A DNA stretch of 64,000 bases, taken from positions 64,810-128,809 of the forward strand of contig NTMA01000029.1 in assembly GCA_002917075.1 (NCBI GenBank), given 5' to 3'. Position numbers and translations under genes: made by a program. Positions within the stretch are counted from its first letter, which is position 1, and each line of letters opens with the position of its first letter. The notes below the pieces were generated by a model. It saw nothing but the letters and a program-made list of their open reading frames with translations. It ran no database searches and was not told where the DNA came from. Below are positions 28,961 to 41,948 of the stretch, piece after piece. This DNA comes from Hawksworthiomyces lignivorus (lineage: Eukaryota; Ascomycota; Sordariomycetes; Ophiostomatales; Ophiostomataceae).

Positions 28961-30976
28961 GCAGTAGTATTTGGCGAGCATTGCTGTCTTGGTCAAGGCG
29001 TCTTGTATAGTGATGTGCACTGGGAGTAGGCTTGGGGGGTAATTTTTGAGTTGATGAAAGCTGAGCAGCATTGTTGGGATTAAAGCCTCGTTGTCGTTGT
29101 TGTTTGTCGTTGTTGATGCTGCAGCTGGTGCTGGTGCTGTTTATTTAACCGCCCTGCTGCACTATGTGCTACCTCCTAAATAAAGGTATGAGAGCAGGCT
29201 CTATGGCCTAACTTAGCCACATTACATCGCAGGATGTTAGGCGAGGGTTGCAGATCCTTTGAGCCCTTAGTCGGCGTGTTGTTGCCACCTCCGTTTATGT
29301 AGGCTGCTAGAGTAAAGCTCAGAGCGGCTTGGTTTGGCGACATTTGGATGGAGGAATGATAGCAGTGGTTGTATGAAAATTGGAGATTAGGAATAACTTG
29401 AAGCCAACGCGGTACCTCTCATTGAGTATAGAGATTTGAAGACATGGTCCGTTTGGAAATAAGCAGCAGAGCGAAGACGGACGGTTGGAGAAGCTGTGGC
29501 TTGAGAGATAATGCTGTGCCACGACATAACGAGGCGTATCAGGTCTCCTGTTCATAGACAGCGAGAGCGTGGTGAGCAGACTTTTCGGCTCAACCTAATA
29601 GCCAAGACAACCATAGCTCTCAAAAGCAAGGGCAATGTAGGTGACTTTGTTTTCTCTGCTTAAAAGGAGCCTCCCTTTGTGTGAGGCTACGCCTGTCTTG
29701 TGGTCGAGGCAACATCTAGCCAGTTCATATCTTCACCAAAACTTCTCCAATCAACCAGAGAGTAGGTTTGTTCGAATTGCCTCTGACTGGCCAGAAGGCT
29801 ATGCCTCTTTATTCTTGTCTAGAGCATCGCTGCTACTCCTTTCCAATAAAAAGGGCAAAGACTCTGGCACCCTTCTCTCGTTTTTTTTTTTTTTTTCTTT
29901 CAGCTCAGAATGCAGTGTACGTAGGGTAGCAGAAACTAATCTTAGAAAACTCACCAACAATAAAAGGCTGCCTGCAACCTGTAGGACCCTTTGGGATCCC
30001 ATCCTACCACAACCCAATAGCTTCTTTCTTATCTCTACGGCTGTAGAGGAGGACAAACGAAAGGAAGCAAGAAGGGCAGCTGCAAGGAAATGACGTAAAT
30101 AGCCGTGGGCAGTTCGTTGCGCGACAAGTGCAACCCGAAGAACAAACAGCCCAAGTTGGACGACTTCCTCTTTGGGCAATTGCAATTACAAGCGGGCTGC
30201 CAACTGAAGTGGGGCCAACCACTTAACTGTATATAGTACTATTTGCTGCATGCAATTAAAAAGGGCGTCCTACCAATTTTGGTTTTTTGTTACGAGTTAG
30301 TCATCGGTGGAGAACAAATCTTTCGCCTCAGGCATCGACTTACGACATCTGGTTAGATGAGGAGAGACAGAGAACTAATACTGCACCTCGTACTCCGTAC
30401 TCCGTAAAACTATCGCTGTAAGCTGCCATCCAACTCCACTATTGCGGACGCCTATCATGACGAAAGAAGACCGGGTCTTGAAGAGGCATAGGCACCAAAT
30501 CTCGCACTAATTTCTTTGTTTATTTGCCATTACTGTTTTCTCCGTGCTTTTTTATCGACTTCCGAGCTTGCAATTTCAGCTTGGTCTTTGACCTTATCCT
30601 GTCGATCTTGACTCAGCCCGGCTGGTACCGACTGATCTATCTCGCCATCTTTGCCGCATTGCAGCAGCGGGCTCTTTTCCCCCGACAGACTCCATCCTGA
30701 CGTTTCATCAATCGACTTGATACGAGTCGCTCCTTTAGCAAAGGGGGTGGTCAACAGCGTTTGCTCCTTCTCCTGCACTCTAGCTCTCCCGATGATCCCA
30801 GGCTCGCTTTCAGGTTGCCGGCGGTACTCTACGCAGGCGGCGCTCTCTCGCTGAGGCTTGCTTGGATTGAGTTTGCAGAGAGTGAGGGGAAGTCGACCCC
30901 GGACAAAAAAGGGAGCGACGACAGCACAACGGCGGAGGATTCGGCTGCGACTGAGACAGCGAATGCACAGTGAGAC
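28961..30976. other. Gene-poor stretch, probably repeat-derived in part
   Basis: No gene is seen in 2 kb. A GTT/GCTG-rich run lies at about 29090-29140, and a poly-T run of about 16 bases at 29881. Two overlapping copies of TACTCCGTA lie at 30390-30405. The last 400 bases are the leader of the transporter gene. Confidence 0.45.
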
Positions 30977-33879
30977 ATGTATCTCATACCAGCCCCACAA
31001 CCACCGCCGCCGCCACTGCTCGCAGTGTGGCCGCCGTTCCCTGGCGGCGGCGGTGCCTTTGGCGGCAACGGCACCAATGGCGACATACCAGACCCGGACC
31101 TGCCGAACAACTGGTCGTCGCTGATCGGCATCGTCACGGCCATCGTGGGCAACGTGCTCATCGCGCTCGCGCTCAACGTCCAGCGATACGCGCACATCCG
31201 GCTGCACCAGGAGCGGCAGCAGAACCGCGAGCGGGCGCGTCAGGCGCTCAAAGACGCCGCCATCGCAAACGGACAGCAGGGGTCCAACGGGCGGCACAGA
31301 AACGGGAACGGACAAGGCGGCGCGCAGGGTACGCAGGACACACAGGCGAGGCGGGACGGCGGGCGAAAAGGGGGGGGCGCATATGGATCTCTGGACGGCC
31401 GGAGCGGAAATGACAATGGCGGACAATACCGCGATGCAGAGGACGACGCCCGCGGCCACGACGACGACGACGACGACGACGAAAACGGCGGCGTCGATGC
31501 GAGCGAGTCCGATCCGCTAGCGGCCAGCTACCGCAGCGGCGACTCTCGGTGGTCGGAAGGCTCGGGCGGGCGCAAGTCCCCGTCGCCCGACGGCCAGTCG
31601 TCGACGTCGTATCTGCGGTCGCCGTACTGGTGGCTGGGCCAGGTGCTGATCACGGTCGGCGAGATGGGCAACTTTCTGGCGTACGGCTTTGCGCCGGCGT
31701 CCATCGTGTCGCCGCTGGGCGTTGTCGCCCTCATCTCCAACTGTGTCATCGCCCCCATCCTGTTCAAGGAGGCCTTCCGCATGCGCGACTTCTGGGGCGT
31801 CGTCATCGCCATCGCCGGCGCCGTCACCGTCGTCCTTAGCGCCAAGCAAGAGGAGACCAAGCTCAACCCCCACGACGTGTGGGATGCTATTACTACTACG
31901 GCCTTTGAGATCTACATGGCCGTCACCTGCAGCCTGATCGCGCTGCTGATGTGGGCCAGCCCGCGCTACGGCAACCGCACCATCCTCATCGACCTGGGGC
32001 TGGTCGGCTTATTTGGTAAGCGCAGGCCTCTGTGCCGAACGAAAAGGGGAATCCCAAGAGAGAGAACCTTTCTGCTGACCTTTTTTTTTCCCGTCCAGGC
32101 GCGTACACCGTCCTGGCCACCAAGGGCGTCTCGTCCATGCTATCGTCGACGCTGTTTGGCGCCTTTGCGACCCCGATGACCTACGCCCTCGTCCTCGTCC
32201 TCCTGGGCACCGCCGTCATGCAGGTTCGCTACGTCAACAAGGCTCTGCAGCGCTTCGACTCGACCCAGGTCATCCCCATCCAGTTCGTCACCTTTACACT
32301 TTCCGTCATTGTCGGCAGCGCCGTGCTCTACCGCGACTTTGAGCGCACCACCGCCGAGCAAGCCGTCAAGTTCATCGGCGGCTGCCTGCTGACCTTTTTT
32401 GGCGTCTTCATCATCACGAGCGGGCGGCCGCCAGCCGACGAGGACGACGAGGACGACGAGGAAGACGACGATCTATCCATCCCAGACGGCGCCGCTGGCG
32501 AGGCCATCAGCCTCGCTGAGCAGGCTCAGCGCCATCCAGACGACGGCAGCGCGCCGCCGACGCCAACGAGGTCGTCTATCCAGACTGCGTCGCGCCGTTC
32601 GTCTCGCGCGTCGCGCGTCAACTTTGGCGACGCCATCCACAACCGGCCCCTGTCGTCGCTGTTGACGGACACGGGCGTGCCGACCCAGCGCACCCCGACG
32701 GCGGCTGGTTCTACTGCCGCTGCAGGGCCGGGACTGGCGCCTGCCGCTCTGCCGCGCATCGTCGCGGCGCCGCTGCCTTCGCCAGCGGCGGCAGACGGCG
32801 CCAGAAGCAGCGAATACCGCGACGGCGACGGTGCCGGTGATGTTGGCGGCGACGAGAGCGGCGTCGACGACAACAACAACATCGACGATGACGAGTCGTC
32901 CCACCCCCTGCTCGAGAACCCCTGGCGCGGCACCTCGTTCAGCACGCCGGCTACCACCTCGCCGCTTGATGCCAGCGGAGCCGCGACACCTCTGCGGCCC
33001 GGCTTTGGCGGCGTTGCCGCCTACAGCGCCGACGACCTCTTGCGCGCGACGGCCGCCTCGGCTGCAGCTGGTGGCGCCGCCGCACCCCTCTCTACCTCCT
33101 CACCCGCACCAGCAGCGCCAGCACCAACAGCCGACCGGCCCGTCACGCCGGTCACGTCCACGCTGCGGCCTCATGCCGGCAGCGTCTCGTCGCCCTACTA
33201 CCACCACAACTATCACCACCACCATCACCACCAGAGCCCCATGTACTCGCCGTCACCCCTGCTGTCCGCCACAGTCACCACCGTCGTCGCCGACACCATC
33301 CTCAAGCACGTCGAAGGCAGTGCCAGCCTGCAGGGCGGCCGCCGGCCCTCCACCCGCCGGGCCCGCCCCGGCCTGCGCTCCAGCCTGTTCGTGCCCCAGG
33401 ACGAGCTGCTCATCGACGACGCCGAGCGCCTGCTCCACCCCTTTGGCGCTGCAATTGCCGCCAGCGGCCACCACCGCGGCGGCTCGACCGAGGCGCTCGT
33501 TGCGTGGCCATCACCTGCCACCGCCGCTGGGTCAGTAGCCGCCGATGGCGGAGACGCTGCGGACCCCGCCGCCACCGCCGCCACCGCCGCCACCGCCGCC
33601 ACCGCCACGTCCAAGGACGAGCAGAGCGGCGCAGGCGGTCTGCGCGGGCGCGCCCGCAGCCTCAGCACCACCATCGGCGGCTTCTTCTGGCCCCGGCGGA
33701 AGCAGAGCAGCGCAGACATCGAGGAGGGGGCAGCGCATGACAGTCTCGGCCGCGCCGTTGCCGCCGCCGACATCAACGACGATGACGGCGAAGAAGCGCG
33801 CCATGGCGACTACACCGCCAACGACGAGATTCCGCCGCCCGCGCCGCCCGCGCACGACGCGCCTGGCGAGTCTTCATAG
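30977..33879 (+). CDS. NIPA-type (DUF803) magnesium transporter with long cytosolic tail
   Basis: Exon 1 is 30977-32015 and exon 2 32099-33879; the intron (GTAAGC to CCAG) falls in a membrane segment and keeps the frame, giving 939 residues. The family exports or imports Mg2+ across plasma or endosomal membranes and has nine or so helices. The first helix is NNWSSLIGIVTAIVGNVLIA (about residue 40). A polar insert of about 140 residues follows, then the compact core: WWLGQVLITVGEMGNFLAYG, SPLGVVALISNCVIAPILF, DFWGVVIAIAGAVTVVLS, EIYMAVTCSLIALLMW, LGTAVMQVRYVNKAL, FVTFTLSVIVGSAVLY and GGCLLTFFGVFIITSG. About 460 disordered Ser/Ala/Asp/His-rich residues complete it. Tail length and the insert after helix 1 are typical of filamentous fungi. 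Confidence 0.9.
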
Positions 33880-34514
33880 GAGCATACCTAGCGGAGAACG
33901 GCACGGTTGCGACTCGGAGAGCCCGCCTTGCGTAATCATCACCCGCCGCTTTTCTCCTTTCTTCAGTACACGAAAAGTTTTTGCGCATCTTTTCCATTTC
34001 ATTTCTTCGGGGAGTTGGCCATCTTGTATCTCTTGGCAGGAGGGTGTTTCCAGCGGTAAATGGGATATTCATTACAGCAACAAAGTTTATTCATACCTTG
34101 CTTCCTACATTTTCTTTTTGGTCTTCTCTCATAATAGCCTCTTACTACACTTTAACTCACCATTCTTCTCTTGTCCATTTCCTTTCTTCTTTTCATAGCA
34201 AGCTATTCCCCGTTCGCGATACATAGAATCTATAATCATTCGAAATCACGAAAGCATTTACTATAATACCAGAATCTTTCCATGACGGATCTCGTTCATT
34301 CTTGCATGTCTGTTTGTTCCAGAGCCAAAGTAAATCGTCAACTGGCTGTCTTATACAAAATGGTAAGCCAAAAATAAAACTAAACATATAATAAAAAAAA
34401 ATATACACAATGGCCTTATCATCTATATGCATCACATGATCTCTGCTCGCTATGCGTATGCCCACGTGGAGCCACACGGCCCGTTTCCCCTCCTCTCTCC
34501 CGTCTCTCTCATCC
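33880..34514. other. Convergent 3' flanks
   Basis: AT-rich sequence between two convergent stop codons, with an A-rich run at about 34389-34402. No gene is seen. Confidence 0.5.
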
Positions 34515-36542
34515 TTACTGCGCCGCCGCCTTGGCGCTGGCCGGCGTGCCCTTGAGCGCCCACTGGCGCAGGACGTTCTTCTGCAGCTTGCCGGTGCTCG
34601 TCTTGGGCAGCTCGGCGACGACCTCGGCCTCGCGCGGGACCATGAAGCGGCTGATGCCGCTCTGGTGCTTGACCCAGTCGAGGAAGGCGGCCGGGTCGAG
34701 GGCGGCGGCGCGGCCCGGGCGGGCAGTCAGGTAGGCCTTGGGCCGCTCGCCCCAGTGGGAGTCGGGGACGGCGACGACGGCGGCCTCGAGGACGTCTGGG
34801 TGCTCGACGAGGATGCTCTCGAGGGCGACGGACGAGATGTTCTCGCCGCCCGAGATGATAATGTCCTTGGCGCGGTCGAGGATCTGCACGCTGCCGTCGG
34901 GGTGCCACACGGCCAGGTCGCCCGAGTGCAGCACACCGCCGGCGAACAGCTTGGCCGTCGCCGCCGGGTCCTTGTAGTAGCCCTTGGCGCAGATGTTGCC
35001 GCGGAACACAATCTCGCCAATAGTGTGGCCGTCGCGCGGCACGTCCTCGAGCTCGGCGGGCGTCGTCGCCGCCGCCGCGTGCGCGTTGCCGTGGTCCTCG
35101 GTCTCGTCCGTCTTGATGACGCGCACGGGCATGCTCGTCAGGAAGCCGTGGCCCTGGCGGGCCATGCGCTCAAACTTCTCGTGCGCCGGCAGCTTGTTCC
35201 AGGCCGGCAGGATATAGCCGCGCGTGATGGGCCCGTAGGTCTCGGTCATGCCGTAGACGTGGACGGGGTGGAGGTTGAGCTTGGTCTGTCGCGGCGGGTC
35301 AGCAAGCGAGTACGCGAATCACACAATCAAAAAAAAAGGGGGGGAAAGGAAAGAAAGAAAGGGAGAGAAACGCACCATCTGCTCAAAGAGGTGGGCCGTA
35401 GGCGGGCTCGCGGCCACGGTGACGCGGACGGGGTGGGCGAGGCGGCCGGCCTCGGGGGCGGCGCAGAGCAGGGTGTTGACGGTGGGGGCGGCGTTGAAGT
35501 GGGTGACGCCCTCCTCGCGCAGCAGGCGCCAGATGAGGCCGTAGTCGATCTTGCGCAGGCAGACGTGGGTGCCGCGCACGGCGGTGACGGCCCAGGGAAA
35601 GGTCCAGCCGACGGCGTGGAACATGGGCAGCGTCCAGAGGTACTTGCAGCGGTCGGGCGGCTGGTAGCCGGGCTCGGCGTCCTGGGACGGCTCGACGTGG
35701 TCCGCGGCGTCGCTGCCGTTCAGCCCGGACTCGGCCACGTTGGCCAGCGCCGCCAGGTAGGCGCCGCGGTGCGTGAACTCGACGCCCTTGGGCCGCGCCG
35801 TCGTGCCCGACGTGAAGGGCACGGCGATGGTGTCGTCCTCGTCCAGCGGCGCGTGGCCCGGCCGCGAGGCCACAAACGCGCGCAGGCCGGCCCAGCCGCG
35901 GTCGGCCGGCCGCGCGCGGTGCGCCTCAAACTGCAGGCCGTCCAGCACGGCGCCGTCAAAGGCGCCGCGCAGCTCGCCCTCGGTGGCGTCGACGTCGGCG
36001 TCCACCAGGATCGGCACGTTGGGGTGCGTCTCGGCGTAGTTGCCCGCGCCCTCGCGCAGCAGCCCCGCAAACTGCGCGTCCACCACGATCAGGTCCACGT
36101 CGGCCCAGTCGAAGATGTAGGCGACGTCGGAGGCGATCAGGCGGTAGTTGGCCGGCACCAGCACGGCGCCCGCGGCGCCCACGCCGAAGATGGTCTCGAG
36201 AAATGCCGGCGTGTTGGGCGCCAGGATGCCCACGCGGCGGTAGTCGTGGCGCGCCAGGTACCAGGCCAGGCCGCGGGCGCGGTCGGCAAACTCGGCGTAG
36301 TTGCGGCGCAGCGTGCGCCCGTTGGCCGTGATGTGCACAATGGCCTCGGCGTCGGGCTCGATATCAGCGGCCCGCTCGAGGAAGGTGGTCGGAGTCAGCT
36401 CATGCTTGTACACGAGGTCGCTGCCGCCTCTGCTGCCGCTCGCATTGCCAGCTTGGGAAGCGGGATTTGCAGTCGTCGAGGCCGGAGAACCTCCTATAAG
36501 GTGCCTCAGCACGGAGCCAAGACGAGTCTCAGGACCTGACAT
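34515..36542 (-). CDS. AMP-forming acyl-CoA synthetase/ligase
   Basis: Exon 1 is 36542-35376 and exon 2 35285-34515, joined in phase (GTGCGT to GACAG), giving 645 residues. The ANL family activates a carboxylate with ATP to an acyl-adenylate, then transfers it to CoA. All core motifs are present: the P-loop FTSGTTARPKG near residue 265, YGMTETYG just after the intron, GDLAVWHPDG with DRAKDIIISGGENIS near 535, and the C-terminal catalytic Lys in PKTSTGKLQKNVLR near 625. The block PMFHAVGWTFPW is typical of medium-chain or short-chain acyl-CoA ligases. The first 50 residues are Ser/Gly/Asn-rich and could be a targeting leader, but no signal is clear and no SKL-type peroxisomal end exists. Substrate not determined. 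Confidence 0.9.
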
Positions 36543-37556
36543 GTTGGGAGAAGAGGAGAAGAAGGTGGGAACAGTGAGTAAAGGGAGAGGGGGAGAGACG
36601 GCAGAAAATGGAGATAAGAAGAGAGGGCGAAGAGCAAAAAAAAGGAGAGCACAAGAAATAAAGAAATAGAAGAGAAGAAAAAAAGAAAACACCAGGTGAA
36701 GAATAAAAAGGTAAAAAGAAAGAATAAAGGTACAAATGAGAGCAGATAAGTTATGCTTTAGACCTCAATGCTACTCAGTAGCAGAGCTACAAGTATTACA
36801 TACGCTGTAGCTGAGGTCAACACGCAGTGTTTAATGGTATTTATTAGCTAATTCTTAATATTTGTGAGGTCAACGCACAAAACGAGATCCCGAGGCACTA
36901 CGGCATGTGTAGCTATACGGTCCCAATGCGGTTAACGTCGCGGTCGGGGAAATGGAGAGACTGTTTGGTAGAGGAAAGGTTTACAACCGAGCTCGACCAA
37001 TGCTACACTGCTAGCGTGGGGACCAGAATTATGGGGTATGGGGTAAGAGGCTGGTTTGGGGGGCGAGAGGGCGAAAGGGCGAGAGGACGAGAGGAAGCAG
37101 CGGTGGATGAGGCTTCACGATGCAATCTTTACCGGTATCATTGAGATCGTACGAGAGAGGTATAAGAATGACATTATAATTCGTAATGTGGGTTGTTTGA
37201 AAATAAAAAAACTTGTACGAACTTTTGTGCTTCGTTGTGAGAGCACTCTATCGAATTCCCAGCCCAATATCATGAGAACGAAAGAGATAGAGGAAAGAAA
37301 AAGAAAAAAGGAAAACCGTAATAAAAGAAAAATAAAAAAGAGGACAATCATGAAAATAGTTAACATGGTGTCGAATCGAAGACGAAATGAGGGACAATAG
37401 AAGAAAACCGCAGATGAAAAATCACAACAAAAAAATAGCCCATCCCCTGAGGCGGGCTTGTCCCTCATTTCAGCGATCCAAAAGTACATCGTGGTCGTCC
37501 TTTACGACCCTTTCACATTGATCTCACCTCGCTCGCCCCCACTCCATGGTCCTCTC
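36543..37556. other. Intergenic, purine-rich leader and AT-rich spacer
   Basis: Purine-rich on the plus strand at 36545-36730, i.e. a CT-rich promoter for the synthetase. A GGGCGAGA-like run lies at about 37060-37095. No gene is seen. Confidence 0.5.
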
Positions 37557-39113
37557 TTACTCCTTCTTGACGAGGCTCTCGAAGAGCGGCTTGAGCGAGT
37601 AGGCGCTCTTCTTGGGGTGGCGGACCTGGCCGTGCTCGTAGTCGACAAAGGTGACGCCGAAGCGGGTCTCGTAGCCCTCGGCCCACTCGAAGTTGTCCAT
37701 GAGGGACCAGGCCATGTAGCCGCGGGCGTCGACCTCGCCGCTGGCGACGGCGTCGGCCATGGCGCGGACGTAGCCGTCGTAGTACTGGACGCGGAAGTCG
37801 TCGTTGACGACGTCGGCGAGGGACAGGTCGTTCTCGCCCTTGATGCTGGTGCCGTTCTCGGTGACGTAGATCTTGGGCTTGCCGTAGCGGCGGCTGAGCC
37901 AGACCAGCAGGTCGTGGAAGCCCTGCGGGTGCGGCCGCAGCCAGAAGGACTGCGTCTCGGCGCCGATGTTGTCGCCCTTCTTGTTCTCGAACAGCGTCTC
38001 GAGGTGGCCCAGAAAGTCGTCCGCCGGCGGCGCGCCCTCCTTGTGGCGGATGTAGTTGGCCGTGTAGTGGTTCATGCCGTAGAAGTCGTTGGACCCTTGC
38101 ACCAGGGCGCGCTCCTCCTCGGTGAACTCGGGCAGGCGGTCGCCCAGCTGCTTGCGCATCGAGTCCGGGTAGCGGCCGAAGTAGATGGGGTCGGCGAACC
38201 ACGAGATGGCAAACTCGATCTTGCGGTCGCTGGCCTCGACGTCGGCCGGGTCCTCGGGGTCCCACGGGTACGTGGCGTCGCCGTTGAGCGTGATGCCGAT
38301 CTCGCCGCCGTCGCTGGCCGGCTTGAAGTCGGCGCGGTACGCGCGCACGGCGCGGCCGTGGGCCACCAGCAGGTTGTGCCCCACCTGCCACGGCTCGCGC
38401 GTGCTGTCGCCCACGGCCGACTTGCTGCGGTCCGACGTGTGGCCCGGGGCGAAGAAGCCCGTGCTGTAGCCCAGGATGGACGAGCACCACGGCTCGTTGA
38501 AGGTGATCCAGTGCTTGACCTTGGGCAGCGCCGCGAACATGGTGCGCGCGTAGTGCTCAAAGTCGAGCGGGAACTCCTCGCGGTTCAGCAGGCCGCCGTA
38601 GCGCTTGTCCAGCCCGTCCGGCAGGTCCCAGTGGAACAGCGTGACAAAGGGCGTGATGCCGGCCTCGAGCAGCGCGTCGACAAACTGCACATAGAACTCC
38701 AGGCCCTTCTTGTTGACCGGGTCGTCGCGGCCGCCCAGCGGGATCACGCGCGACCACGAGATGGAGAAGCGGTACGCCTGGGCGCCCACCTTCTTGAGCA
38801 GCTCAATGTCGTCCCGCCAGCGGTTGTACGAGTCGCAGGCGACGGCGCCGGAGCTGCCGTCGGCAATCTTGCCGGGAATGGCGCAGAACGTGTCCCAGAT
38901 GGACGGGCCGCGGCCGTCCTGGGTGGCGCCGCCCTCGATCTGGTAGCTGGTAGACGTGTTAGTCGGTGGTGGTGGGGGGTAGAAACTACCCGAGTTACAA
39001 GCAAACGGGAGAGGGGCACGAGAGCAAATTGCAAGGCCGGACAGGCAAGAAAAAGGAGACAAGACCTACGCGGCAGTGGCAAAGCCCCAGATGAAATCTT
39101 TCGGGAGAGACAT
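37557..39113 (-). CDS. GH1 beta-glucosidase, intracellular type
   Basis: Exon 1 is 39113-39070 and exon 2 38946-37557; the 123-base intron (GTAGGT to ACCAG) restores the canonical GH1 start MSLPKDFIWGFATAAYQIEG. The total is 477 residues, the family norm. It hydrolyses terminal beta-glucosidic bonds, for example of cellobiose. The acid/base Glu lies in TFNEPW near residue 165 and the nucleophile Glu in YVTENGTS near 375. WSLMDNFEWAEGYETRFGV near 425 forms the aglycone and glycone pocket. No signal peptide is present, so it should act in the cytosol on imported cello-oligosaccharides, like Trichoderma intracellular GH1 enzymes. Confidence 0.95.
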
Positions 39114-41948
39114 GATGAAGAAGAAGAAGAATCAAAGCTTGTATTCAAATGGGTATATGTACAAAGCAGACGTATTCTAGACAAATCTCTCTTGCTCCGA
39201 CCTAAGGGAGGTACAAGAGAAAGGAAGAAAAGAGAGACGAAATATGTGAGAAGGGGTAGAAGATGAGCAATATGGAGTAAGAGAGAGAGAATAAAAGAAA
39301 AACAAATTATACACTCAACAATGCTTTCAACTAGAAGAGTGACGGCAGCGGGAGCAGCGAGAGCAGACAGCCGTGTTCTTATATAAATAGACGGGAAAAC
39401 AGAGAAGAGAAGAGAAAGGGAGCAAGGTAGGCAGGCAGGCAAAAGCACACGGATGGAGAGACGAAAGAGGGAAGGGGAAACGAGACCGGCTCTGGTCCAC
39501 AAATAACAGAATAAGCTTGGTTTTGCTATTGCATACGGAGTACGGGAGTACAGCAGAGACGAGAGAGAGAGAGAGAGAGAGCAGCAGGACGCCGGGAAAC
39601 CAAAGCTGTTTTGCATATACCGGTTTCACGTCTGTTGGATTATAGGACCATGAGACTGCGGACACAATGGGGGGACTACGAGTCTTACGCACAGTGGGCA
39701 AGTAGATTTGTTGGCCGTGCTCGCAACGAACGAAGCTGTGGGCTGTTGGCAATGGGGGCGCTTCCTTGCTCTCCCTTCGCCTCTCATTGCTTCTCTTGGA
39801 CCTCCTTTCTTTCTCTGTCCCGCGTCGGACCGTCGACACCGAAAGAGCCCTGGCAGCGTTGGAGAACTGGATCCCCCCCAGCAGCAACGGAGAAGACGGT
39901 TTCGTTTTGCCTAGATCAGGTGGACTAGCGGTACTAGTTTGCACGGCAAGGGAAGCACGCACCAAGACGAATCCGTATGCGGTGTGCCAGGACGAGGGAC
40001 GGGGAGAACTGCGAAGTGGCGGGCGGGGGCTCGTTCTTTTTTTTTTTTTTTTTTTTTTTTTTGGCGTGACCCCAAGCGATCGGGGCACGCCAGCGGGACA
40101 GCATGCATAAAGTTCCGCATCGAATTGGAAGGGCTGGAGAGGGGAATGGATGGCATTTCCTCTCAAAGAGCTTGTAGTGCTAGATAGTACTTGATATAGT
40201 GCCTGATAGTGCTTTATATGTATGTAGTGCTTTGTCTGTAGCGCTCTGTGATGCTTTGTGGTGCTTTTGTGGAGGGTGCGGAGCTTTATCATCGTGTATG
40301 TAGTACGGGAGCACTGCCAGTTGGGTAAGCGATAGATTGGGGCGCTTGATTGAAGGGGTCCCTTTGTTCTGGAAGATGGAGGGAAAAGACTGGGCGCACC
40401 ACGCTGTACTCCGTACTCCGTACCAGTTGTGCCTACCCCACTGCGCGGGGGCATGGTGAACCCCTCTTGGTGGGACAGACAGTGGCCATTACTGGGCACG
40501 CCACGCCACAGCCGGGCCATAGCGCCAAGTACCTGATGTATGGAGAGCTGTTTGTATGCCCACACAAAGAAAAACCTGATATTAATACTAATTCTCCGCA
40601 TGTACTCCGTACTCTGTACTATATATAATATGGGATAAACGCACGCACCAAAATGCACCAAAATGCACCAGAAAAAAAAACGTACCAGACTAATACGGAG
40701 TAACACACGCGCTCACGCTTCCTATATAACGTAAAACGACGCTATTTCGGAGTCACGGCCCGCCGCCTGAATCTCGGGTCTGCCAACAAGAGCGAAAGGA
40801 CGACGAAAAGAAAAAAAAAGAAAGACCACGAGAGAGGTAGGGCGACGCTGCGGCTCGAGGATCCCTCCTCCAGCAAGGAATGCGTGCATGAATCCCAATC
40901 TGTCCGACGCGCAGCAGCCAGCAGCATATGGGGTTTCCCATGCTCCAGGGTTTGATCCGCCGCGACCCGTGACAGGTTTGAGTTTTTTTTTATTTATTTG
41001 TTTATTTGTTTATTTGTTTATTAATGTTTTTCTCTGGTATATAGAGATTTATTTCCTTTTTGTCCATCTTGCAGCCCCATTTCCTGTGCAAGGACGGACC
41101 ACGGAAGAGATCCGTTTTGTTGTTGGCAGTCTTGCTGCAGCCGGCGAAAGAATGACCCGCCGGCAGAGGGATGCCTTGGAACGAGATGATCACGGCCTGT
41201 GGTCGATCGCTGGGAGAACGTCGGGCGGACGTTGGGTGACGCGGCGATGTGATGGAAATAGCACAACCTGGAAGATGCCGAACAAGATCCCCATGCAATC
41301 GGATCGTGCGCTGCAAATGCCAATTTGTGAACAGATGATGCAGACATAGTCGCACATACACGTACTCATCACATGTCATCCTTGCATATCACGAAGCCTC
41401 ATAATTCACCTTGTCTTTCACATTTTGCAGTAGCTCATGAGCGTACCCTCCCCTTCCGCAAGTCCTTTCCGTAGCCCGGCGGCAGTTTCTCGGTCGTGGT
41501 GCTGCTGCGGAGCTCCCTGTTTCGTACAAGTCTCTCCTTAGCAGCTCCGGTAAGGTGGAGCAGCAAAGCCAGAAAGCAATATAATATCTTCTAAATATTG
41601 ATGTATGTCCGAGAAATATAAAAACCAAAAAGGAAAAAGAAAGAAAGATCTATTACACCTGTTGGTCAGGTGGCCAAAAAGAGCCTATTGTATGTCGTAC
41701 ACACCCCGGTATTTTTTTTTGTTTCCCCCCCTTCAATATCATTTCCGTAAAGTATGTGATAACCCATGCTGTTGCCAAGAAAGAAGAAGAAGAAAAAAAA
41801 ACGAAATACGAAACCGAAACCGAGAAGAAAAGAGAGTGTGTATGAAAAGGAAGAGACGCCTCGTTCCCGAATTGCCGTGGTCACCGTTTTCCATGTTGCC
41901 TGGACAGAGCCTGCCCCTTCCATCGACCTGCCGCCGCCATCCATTGGG
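39114..41948. other. Long intergenic stretch with simple repeats
   Basis: No gene is accepted in 2.8 kb. It contains (GA)n at about 39561-39581, a poly-T run of about 24 bases at about 40038, five copies of the TACGGAGTA motif, a 10-base tandem repeat (GCACCAAAAT) at about 40645-40670, and a TTTATTTG run at about 40988-41022. A long minus-strand frame (40706-39327) overlaps the promoter of the GH1 gene and is judged spurious. Confidence 0.5.
40168..40278. repeat. Decayed tandem repeat with TAGTGCTTT core
   Basis: Imperfect copies of (A/G)TAGTGCTTT or close variants occur every 10-16 bases (AGTGCTAGATAGTACTTG, ATAGTGCCTG, ATAGTGCTTTATATG, GTAGTGCTTTGTC, GTAGCGCTCTG, GTGATGCTTTG, GTGGTGCTTTTG). 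It looks like an eroded minisatellite. Confidence 0.5.

Noticed and set aside
29641..30093. 150-codon plus-strand frame
   Set aside because: It includes a poly-Phe run from a poly-T tract, starts without ATG and resembles nothing known.
30530..31459. 309-codon minus-strand open frame
   Set aside because: It overlaps the start of the NIPA transporter on the opposite strand and shows no domain.
34452..36539. 695-codon plus-strand open frame
   Set aside because: It is antisense to the acyl-CoA synthetase and crosses its intron; the Gly/Ala/Val/Arg-rich composition is typical of a shadow frame.
37458..39266. 602-codon plus-strand open frame
   Set aside because: It is antisense to the GH1 beta-glucosidase, whose catalytic motifs are complete on the other strand.
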